Below, in pieces: positions 7,496 to 12,512 of a DNA stretch of 14,054 nucleotides. Every line of letters begins with the position of its first letter. Position 1 is the stretch's first letter. The notes below the pieces were generated by a model, which saw only the letters and a program-made list of their open reading frames with translations, was not told the origin of the DNA and ran no database searches. Location: NCBI GenBank assembly GCA_018822065.1, contig JAHJKV010000273.1, positions 1 to 14,054 of the forward strand, read 5' to 3'. The DNA comes from Pseudomonadota bacterium (GTDB lineage: Bacteria > Desulfobacterota > Desulfovibrionia > Desulfovibrionales > Desulfovibrionaceae). The position numbers and the translations under genes were made by a program.

Positions 7496-8125
7496 TCACG
7501 TCCTCCTCAACTGAGTTCTTTTATTGTGGCCGCACGTCGTGAGTCTGCCGTGAGGCGCACGGTTGGTCAGTACGGGTTTAGTCTTCGGGGACAGTGTCAC
7601 CCGCATGTCTACAACCAAGGCTCCATCATGATTCACCATAATGGGTCCGATCGTGGCGTCTTCGATCTCGGGAAAGTCCATGGCCATCTGAGACACGGTC
7701 AAGAGTACGTCTTCTATGGCGCTGATGTCTACCGATTCCTCGCCGCGCACTCCGCGCAGCAGGGGATAGGCCGTTATTTCCCGAACCATGTTCTGGGCAT
7801 CGTTCAAGGTCAGGGGGGCCAGTCGCTTGGACCAGTCGTTCAGGACTTCGGTGTGGACTCCGCCAAGTCCGAAGCGGATGAGCGGCCCAAATTGGGCGTC
7901 GCGTCGGAATTCGACCATCACGTCACGTGCATTCCTGGGGGCCATGGACTGGACCATGCAACCGGTGATGAAGGAGCCGTTTCGGCGGCGGGCTGCGCGG
8001 GCCGTGATGTCGCCGAAGGCCTGGCGAACCTCGTTGGGGCCGGAAAGATTGAGGGCCACGCCATCCACATCGGTCTTGTAGGGAATATGTGGGGAGGCCA
8101 CTTTGAGGGCCACGGGGAAACCCAT
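7496..8125 (-). CDS. Synthetase fragment 3: ATP-grasp (beta) domain remainder
   Basis: This segment starts in the same frame two codons after the TAG, at ATG 8123-8125 (MGFPVALKVASP). A GAGGG sequence about 11 nt upstream could allow weak re-initiation. It carries the ATP-grasp body: DAQFGPLIRFGLGG, the AYPLLRGVRGEE loop and GPIMVNHDGALVVDMR. The motif normally containing the beta-subunit histidine (HKSDAGG type) reads YKTDVDG, with Tyr at 8078-8080 and Asp at 8063-8065. After VDMRVTLSP, where relatives usually end, there are 29 more basic residues running into the ribosome site of the next gene. Confidence 0.55.
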   Translation of the reverse strand: MGFPVALKVASPHIPYKTDVDGVALNLSGPNEVRQAFGDITARAARRRNGSFITGCMVQSMAPRNARDVMVEFRRDAQFGPLIRFGLGGVHTEVLNDWSKRLAPLTLNDAQNMVREITAYPLLRGVRGEESVDISAIEDVLLTVSQMAMDFPEIEDATIGPIMVNHDGALVVDMRVTLSPKTKPVLTNRAPHGRLTTCGHNKRTQLRRT

Positions 8126-8128
8126 TTT

Positions 8129-9010
8129 CTAGGCTGCCCTCACGGCCCGTTCTGAGGTGCGGGCCAGGACGGTCTCGGGGTAGGGCAGCTCATAGGCCGC
8201 ACCCAGGTCCATGGCTTTCAAGTCCATGAGTTCGGTGAGACCGAGTTTTCTGGCGGCATTGATGACCCGCTCGGCCCGACCCTTGTCGCGCCGGAAACAG
8301 ACGTCGACGGGGAAGGCGCGATTTTGCCATTGGTAATAGTTGTACATGGCTTCCAGGGCTTGCACCGCCTGTTCCGGAAAACCGTAGCAAGGGATGCCGG
8401 CCTCGCGGAACAGCTCCTGGGCTAGGCGGATGCGCTCGGCACCCATGAAGCAGACGAACATGGGCTTTTCTGTCCTGCGGTGGATGTCGATGACGGCCTG
8501 GGCCGTGGCTTCGATTTCCACCGAGGCTGTTGGGGAAAGCAGGACCATGATGCAGTGCACTCGCTCGTCTGCTGCGACAGCTTCGAGGGTGACGCGGTAG
8601 CGCTCGGCGCTGGCGTCACCGATGATGTCGATGGGGTTGTAGAGGGAGGCATACGGCGGCAGAGCGTCTCGCAGGGCATCCAGGGTGGCCGGAGAGGGGC
8701 GCACCAGGTTCAGCTGCGAGTTCTCGCAGGCATCGGCGGCGAGGATGCCGGGGCCGCCGGAGTTGGTGATGACGGCCAGGTTCGGCCCCAGGGGCAGGGG
8801 CTGGGTGGAAAAGGCCTGGGCGAGCCGGAAAAGGGTGCGGACTTCGTCCACCTGGATGATGCCGGATTGGGTGAAGGCTGCCTCATAGGCGTCACGCGAG
8901 CCCGCCAGGGAGCCGGTGTGGTCGGAGACGGCCCGGGCTCCGGCAGGGGTCGTGCCCGCCTTGAGCATTATCACCGGCTTCTTTGCCGTGACCTTCTCTG
9001 CCTCACGCAT
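8129..9010 (-). CDS. Synthetase fragment 2: ligase (alpha) domain with catalytic His
   Basis: Homology in this frame begins at about 9027 (GGGQEF), and the first ATG is 9008-9010 (MREAEK). It carries KKPVIMLKAGTTPAGA, the phosphohistidine loop SDHTGSLAGS, ITNSGGPGILAAD, YNPIDIIGDA and the linker into the ATP-grasp domain (LARTSERAVRAA), where it stops at TAG 8129-8131. It has no plausible independent start region and would lack both the CoA-binding domain and most of the ATP-grasp fold. It is listed because the open segment is real; an independent function is unlikely. Confidence 0.55.
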   Translation of the reverse strand: MREAEKVTAKKPVIMLKAGTTPAGARAVSDHTGSLAGSRDAYEAAFTQSGIIQVDEVRTLFRLAQAFSTQPLPLGPNLAVITNSGGPGILAADACENSQLNLVRPSPATLDALRDALPPYASLYNPIDIIGDASAERYRVTLEAVAADERVHCIMVLLSPTASVEIEATAQAVIDIHRRTEKPMFVCFMGAERIRLAQELFREAGIPCYGFPEQAVQALEAMYNYYQWQNRAFPVDVCFRRDKGRAERVINAARKLGLTELMDLKAMDLGAAYELPYPETVLARTSERAVRAA

Positions 9011-9696
9011 GAATTCCTGGCCGCCCCCACGCTCTCGATGTGGGCCATGATGACCTTGGTGGCAGGATCGTCTGCCAGGGCCGCCAGCATATGGGATTCG
9101 TTGATGACAGCTTTGTTGCCGAGATGAACGAAGGTGGAAAAACCAAAATCGGTGCCGAGGGCCCAGTCCATGGCCGCGAAGCAAAGGGCACCGGATTGCG
9201 AGAAGAAGGCCACGTTGCCGGTTTGAGGCATGTCCGGAGTGGTGGTGGCGTTCAGGTTGATGGCCGTGTTCATCAGCCCTAGGGAGTTGGGGCCGAGCAG
9301 GGCGATGTTGTATTTGCGGACCAGGCGTGCCAGCTCTTCTTCGATATAATAGCCCTCACGTCCGGTTTCCTTGAAGCCAGAAGCCATGACCACAGCGGCT
9401 CGCAACCCTTTTTCAGCCAGGGTGGTCATGGTGGCGAGCACTTTTGCGCGGGGCAGACAAATGAGGGCCAGATCCAGGCCGTCGGGCAGTTCGCTAACGT
9501 CTGTGACAAGGGGCAGGTCGAGTACTTTTCCACCTGCGGGATTGACGGGAAGGATTTCCCCCTTGTATCCTGAGTCGATCAAGCCTTTAAGGACAGCGTA
9601 TCCGGTCTTGCCTTGGGTACGCGAAGCCCCCACCACGGCCACGGAGGTCGGGTTGAGGAGGGCTTCAATGTTGTCCGCAAGGTGCATTTGGATCAT
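8971..9696 (-). CDS. Synthetase fragment 1: CoA-binding domain and start of ligase domain
   Basis: A 241-codon open segment. Residues 1-224 are genuine synthetase sequence: a Rossmann CoA-binding fold (SVAVVGASRTQGKTGYAVL, LPVNP), then GLMNTAINLN, FFSQSGALC and the start of the ligase domain (KVIMAHIESVG). After the G run at 9024-9028 the frame leaves the family, and the last 18 or so residues are arginine/serine-rich nonsense ending at 8971. As translated it would be a truncated alpha domain without the catalytic histidine. Confidence 0.6.
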   Translation of the reverse strand: MIQMHLADNIEALLNPTSVAVVGASRTQGKTGYAVLKGLIDSGYKGEILPVNPAGGKVLDLPLVTDVSELPDGLDLALICLPRAKVLATMTTLAEKGLRAAVVMASGFKETGREGYYIEEELARLVRKYNIALLGPNSLGLMNTAINLNATTTPDMPQTGNVAFFSQSGALCFAAMDWALGTDFGFSTFVHLGNKAVINESHMLAALADDPATKVIMAHIESVGAARNSCVRQRRSRQRSR

Positions 9697-9709
9697 TCCG
9701 GAGTTGTCG

Positions 9710-10399
9710 ATGGATGAACAGTTGAAGAGTGCTCAGTTGTGTATCAACCATGTATTTTCCCAAGTCAAGTTTCTGCGGTGTGCTTTGACCCATACTTCCT
9801 ATGCCAATGAACAGGAATTGGTGGGTGAAGACAATGAGCGGCTTGAGTTTCTGGGGGATGCGGTGCTCGAGTTGGTTATTTCCGCCGAAGCGTACCTGCG
9901 CTATCCGGAAGTGCGCGAAGGACAACTTACGCGCGTGCGCAGCACGTTGGTCAAGGAAAAGAGTCTGGCCGGATTGGCCCGGGATATCGGACTCGACCGT
10001 TTCATCCGACTCGGTCGGGGGGAGGAGGCACAGGGGGGGCGAGAGCGCGACTCGCTCTTGGCCGACGCCATGGAGGCAGTCTTTGGGGCTGTGTTTCTGG
10101 ACGGCGGCTTTGAGGTTGCCCGGAAGGTGATCCTTGAGGCCTTTGCGGACCGGTGGCCCGAGTCCGCCGAGGGGCCGGGGGCCAAGGATTACAAGAGCCG
10201 ATTGCAGGAGGTGACCCAGCAATTGCTCAAGGACCGTCCCACCTATGTATTGTCCGGTTCAAGCGGCCCGGAGCATGAGAAGGTGTTTGAGGTCACCCTG
10301 ACCCTGCCGGACCAGAGGATATTTGTCGCCGAGGGAGCCAGCATGAAAAAGGCGGAACAGAGTGCGACTCGAAAGGCTCTCAAGGAACTGAAGACATAA
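9710..10399 (+). CDS. rnc: Ribonuclease III
   Basis: This 229-residue double-strand-specific endoribonuclease processes rRNA precursors and structured RNAs. The catalytic RNase III domain carries HTSYANE, the signature NERLEFLGDAVLEL and LLADAMEAVFGAVFLDGG. The metal-binding residues Glu43, Glu46, Asp50, Asp119 and Glu122 line up with E. coli Glu38, Glu41, Asp45, Asp114 and Glu117 at a constant offset of five. A dsRNA-binding domain follows (about 158-228: DYKSRLQEVTQ, GPEHEKVFEV, MKKAEQSATRKAL). The ATG at 9710 with GGAG 6 nt upstream gives the standard N-terminus; the frame is open further back only through the antisense of the neighbouring gene. It is divergent from the synthetase, whose start is 13 nt away, so any local promoter must lie within that gene's 5' end. 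Transcription ends at the hairpin at 10418-10455. Confidence 0.97.
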   Translation: MDEQLKSAQLCINHVFSQVKFLRCALTHTSYANEQELVGEDNERLEFLGDAVLELVISAEAYLRYPEVREGQLTRVRSTLVKEKSLAGLARDIGLDRFIRLGRGEEAQGGRERDSLLADAMEAVFGAVFLDGGFEVARKVILEAFADRWPESAEGPGAKDYKSRLQEVTQQLLKDRPTYVLSGSSGPEHEKVFEVTLTLPDQRIFVAEGASMKKAEQSATRKALKELKT

Positions 10400-10417
10400 C
10401 AGGGAACTCTCCAGCAT

Positions 10418-10455
10418 AAAAAAGGGTCGGCAATCCTGCCGACCCTTTTGTTTTT
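10418..10455. terminator. Bidirectional intrinsic terminator between rnc and flagellin
   Basis: A perfect 9-bp stem (GGGTCGGCA / TGCCGACCC, 10424-10432 and 10437-10445) with a 4-nt loop is followed by TTTTGTTTTT on the plus strand and preceded by AAAAAA. The run of A gives a U tract on the minus strand. It serves rnc (stop 10399) from one side and flagellin (stop 10483) from the other. Confidence 0.92.
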
Positions 10456-10482
10456 GTAAGGAACTTGACGAGTTGAGCGGTG

Positions 10483-11373
10483 TTATCCGCTGATGAGCTG
10501 CATGGCCATTCTAGGCAGAGAGTTGGCCTGTGCGAGCATGGCGACGGCAGCCTGGCTGAGGATCTGCTGGCGAACGAATTCGGTCATTTCCTGGGCGACG
10601 TCCACGTCGGAGATGCGGGACTCGGAAGCCTGCATGTTTTCAGCCTGGATGGAGAGGTTGGTGATGGTGTTTTCCAGGCGGTTCTGCATGGAACCGAGAT
10701 TGGCGCGGATCTTGTCCTTGGAGATGATCGCGTTCTGGATCGCAGACAGGGCCTGCTGTGCAGCCTGCTGGGTCGAAATGTGTGAGTTCCACAGGCCCAG
10801 AGAGGAGATCGTGGCGTTGTCGACGGCCACATAGTAGTAGTCCTCCGCGGAGTCGTTGCCCGTTCCGAAGTGGATCTTGACCGGGCCGGAGGAGACCAAG
10901 CCGGAGCCGTTATGGGGCACGCTTGAGCCATCGGGCAGGGTGCCGGCCAGGGAGCCGTTCAGCATGTGGATGCCGTTGAAGTCGGTGGCGTTGGCAATAC
11001 GGGTGATTTCCGAAGCCATGGCCTGGTACTCGGACTCGATCAGCATACGCTGGTCGGAGTTGTAGGTACCGGTGGCCGCCTGGGTGGCAAGTTCCTTCAT
11101 GCGGATGAGCTTTTCATCGATGACTTGCAGAGCGCCGTCCGCGGTCTGCAGCATGGAAATGCCGTCGTTGGCGTTGCGCACGCCCTGGTACAGGGACGCG
11201 ATGTCCGCACGCATCAGCTCGCGAATGGCGAGGCCAGCGGCGTCGTCGGCTGCGTTTTCGACCCGGAGACCTGAGGACAGACGGCGGGTGGACGTTGCCA
11301 GCTTGCCGTAGTGGTTGGTCAGGTTCCTGGCGGCATTCATTGCCATCAGGTTGTGATTGATAATCAGGGACAT
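10483..11373 (-). CDS. fliC: Flagellin
   Basis: This is a short flagellin of 296 residues, exported through the flagellar type III apparatus to polymerise into the filament. The conserved N-terminal D0/D1 region (MSLIINHNLMAMNAARNL, LSSGLRVENAADDAAGLAI, RNANDGISMLQTADGAL, DQRMLIESE) and C-terminal D1/D0 region (NLGSMQNRLENTITNL, SESRISDVDVAQEMTEF, ILSQAAVAMLAQANSLP) are both complete. The variable central domain is small, roughly residues 145-215, so the filament surface should be simple. The ATG at 11371-11373 has a strong AAGGAGG site 6 nt upstream; codons open further upstream are leader sequence. The gene is monocistronic, with a sigma-54-type promoter upstream and the shared terminator at 10418-10455 downstream. 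No other flagellar gene is in the window. Desulfovibrio genomes often carry several flagellins, so the exact symbol is uncertain. Confidence 0.96.
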   Translation of the reverse strand: MSLIINHNLMAMNAARNLTNHYGKLATSTRRLSSGLRVENAADDAAGLAIRELMRADIASLYQGVRNANDGISMLQTADGALQVIDEKLIRMKELATQAATGTYNSDQRMLIESEYQAMASEITRIANATDFNGIHMLNGSLAGTLPDGSSVPHNGSGLVSSGPVKIHFGTGNDSAEDYYYVAVDNATISSLGLWNSHISTQQAAQQALSAIQNAIISKDKIRANLGSMQNRLENTITNLSIQAENMQASESRISDVDVAQEMTEFVRQQILSQAAVAMLAQANSLPRMAMQLISG

Positions 11374-11422
11374 GGAAAACCTCCTTGTTACAACGAGATA
11401 AAGTTCCTTTTGCGATACGAGA

Positions 11423-11439
11423 AGCACCATGCGTGCCAA
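11423..11439 (-). promoter_or_regulatory. Sigma-54 (RpoN) promoter of flagellin
   Basis: The minus strand reads TTGGCACGCATGGTGCT. This matches the -24/-12 consensus TTGGCACG-N4-TTGCW with the required GG-N10-GC spacing and one mismatch in the -12 element. Transcription would begin near 11411, giving a leader of about 38 nt. RpoN control of flagellin with an enhancer-binding activator is known in many polar-flagellated proteobacteria. AT-rich DNA at about 11440-11500 could hold upstream sites, but I could not identify a specific activator or IHF site. Confidence 0.75.
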
Positions 11440-11573
11440 ATGAAGTTTTATTAATAATTATGAGCTGTTATATGTCTAAATAAAGTCTAGAAACAGCACG
11501 AACCCACTGTTGTCCAAGCATAAACTGCCGGATGGCGTCAGGCCTTTGTCGCCTGGGGGGGGTAGTTATTGCC

Positions 11574-11613
11574 GCACAAAAGGCCCCCGGAGTTCTCCGG
11601 GGGCCTTTTGTGC
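11574..11613. terminator. Strong bidirectional terminator after the hemerythrin operon
   Basis: The sequence is a perfect 19-bp inverted repeat with a 2-nt centre: GCACAAAAGGCCCCCGGAG at 11574-11592 and its complement at 11595-11613. The GC-rich core is bordered by AAAA on one side and TTTT on the other. It ends the minus-strand cyclase-hemerythrin transcript (stop codon 11637) and shields the flagellin promoter from read-through. The rest of 11440-11573 contains no gene. It includes a small hairpin (CAGGC / GCCTG, 11539-11555) that runs into a G8 tract at 11555-11562. Confidence 0.9.
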
Positions 11614-11636
11614 TGTGAAAGGGGTGCGGTATCTGC

Positions 11637-12044
11637 CTAGAATACGCCGCGGTCGTTCAAGAATGGCCCGACCTCTTTGTCGAGCCCCATGGTATGAGTG
11701 AGCAGCCAGCCGTGTAGGAAATCGAGCAGGTCGAAGGAGATGGTTGCGCTGCCGCTCTGGAACTGCTGCAGCAACTCCACAGCTTGCCCGGCGAGTTTGT
11801 CATGCTCGGCTTTGTGTGCCTCGTAGGAGGGGTACTCATGTTTGACGTAGAACTCTTCTTCGGTCCTGAAATGATACACTGTATATTCGATGAGGTCGTC
11901 GAAAATCGACACCAGTGCAGACTGCTCTTCGCCCGTCACCGTGGCCTGGTGCAGGGTGTTGAGCATGTCGAAAAGCTTGTGGTGCTGTTCGTCAATGATG
12001 GCTACGCCCACCACGTTCTCTGGGCCGAATTCAATAAAGGCCAT
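11637..12044 (-). CDS. Bacteriohemerythrin (second copy in the operon)
   Basis: A 135-residue four-helix-bundle hemerythrin that binds O2 (and potentially NO) at a non-heme diiron site. All seven expected ligands can be placed: His21 (DEQHHKLF), His58 and Glu62 (YTVYHFRTEE), His77 and His81 (YEAHKAEHDKL), His117 and Asp122 (WLLTHTMGLDKE). Length is typical of stand-alone cytoplasmic bacteriohemerythrins; no signal peptide or fused domain is present. The ATG at 12042-12044 has AGGAG about 10 nt upstream, lying in the 23-nt gap after the preceding hemerythrin. It is last in the operon and ends just before the strong terminator. It aligns without gaps to its neighbour at about two-thirds identity, so it arose by tandem duplication. 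Confidence 0.95.
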   Translation of the reverse strand: MAFIEFGPENVVGVAIIDEQHHKLFDMLNTLHQATVTGEEQSALVSIFDDLIEYTVYHFRTEEEFYVKHEYPSYEAHKAEHDKLAGQAVELLQQFQSGSATISFDLLDFLHGWLLTHTMGLDKEVGPFLNDRGVF

Positions 12045-12067
12045 GGGGGCCTGACTCCTGGGGAAGG

Positions 12068-12475
12068 TTAATACACGCCTTTTTCATTCAAGAACGGTCC
12101 CATTTCTTTGTCAAGCCCCGTGGTGTGGTCCACCAGCCAGCCGTGGAGGAAATCGAGAAGGTCGAAGGAGATGGTGGCGCTGCCGTCGCGGAACTGCTGC
12201 TGCAATTCAACGGCTTGGCCGGTGAGGGCGTCATGCACCTTTTTGTGGTTCTCGTAACCGGGGAAATTGTACTTGATGTACAAATCTTCCTCGGTCTTGA
12301 AGTGGTAGACCGTGTAGTCGATCATCTCGTCGAGGATGGCAGCCAGGACTGACTGTTCAGAGCCGTTGACTGCAGCCTGGTGCAGGTCGTTGAGCATGTC
12401 GAACAGCTTTTGGTGTTGTTCATCAACTTCTTTTACGCCAACCTTATGGTCGTCATTCCATTCTAGAAAACTCAT
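12068..12475 (-). CDS. Bacteriohemerythrin (first copy in the operon)
   Basis: A second 135-residue hemerythrin, opening MSFLEWNDDHKVGV. The diiron ligands are again complete: His21, His58, Glu62, His77, His81, His117 and Asp122. It differs from its paralogue mostly on exposed helix positions and in the first 17 residues, while the C-terminal third (ISFDLLDFLHGWL...GPFLN) is nearly identical. The ATG at 12473-12475 has GGAGG 8 nt upstream. It follows the nucleotide cyclase stop by 37 nt without an intervening hairpin, so the two are probably co-transcribed. Possible roles are O2 storage or delivery, O2/NO buffering, or sensing linked to the cyclase; the sequence does not choose between them. 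Confidence 0.95.
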   Translation of the reverse strand: MSFLEWNDDHKVGVKEVDEQHQKLFDMLNDLHQAAVNGSEQSVLAAILDEMIDYTVYHFKTEEDLYIKYNFPGYENHKKVHDALTGQAVELQQQFRDGSATISFDLLDFLHGWLVDHTTGLDKEMGPFLNEKGVY

Positions 12476-12512
12476 GTTGCGATCCTCCGATGCGTCCTTG
12501 TTTTTTTGTCAG

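Larger units (their letters stand above)
7496..9696 (-). pseudogene. Fused ADP-forming acyl-CoA synthetase (acetate-CoA ligase type), disrupted
   Basis: Read across three open segments, this is one gene of roughly 730 codons. It encodes a CoA-binding Rossmann domain, the CoA-ligase (alpha) domains with the catalytic swinging-loop His in DHTGSLAG, and an ATP-grasp (beta) domain. The family interconverts acyl-CoA + ADP + Pi and acid + ATP + CoA. Two lesions break it. One is a missing G in the run at 9024-9028 (minus GTGGGGGCGG), which shifts the frame between HIESVG and GQEFMREAEK. The other is an in-frame TAG at 8129-8131, inside the ATP-grasp N-lobe, where AA-stop-KMGFPV replaces the usual AA-x-xxGFPV. 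The ATP-grasp motif usually written HKSDxGGV reads YKTDVDGV here. Outside these points the protein is well preserved, so inactivation would be recent; sequencing or assembly errors could explain part of it. The ATG at 9694-9696 (or 9685-9687) has no strong ribosome site. Confidence 0.8.

Noticed and set aside
8129..8131. Pyrrolysine or another recoded amber codon
   Set aside because: The position is a surface-type residue before KMGFP, not a known pyrrolysine site. The protein is not a methylamine methyltransferase, no pyl genes are in view, and a second lesion in the same gene favours simple decay.
9019..9033. Programmed -1 ribosomal frameshift at the G run
   Set aside because: The zero-frame codons are GTG GGG GCG, so the A-site tRNA would not re-pair well after a -1 slip, and I saw no clear downstream stem-loop. 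A deletion or read error is simpler.
11526..11545. REP-like sequence (TGCCGGATGGCG...) upstream of flagellin
   Set aside because: It resembles part of an enterobacterial REP unit, but there is no matching inverted half and no second copy in the window. Chance resemblance.
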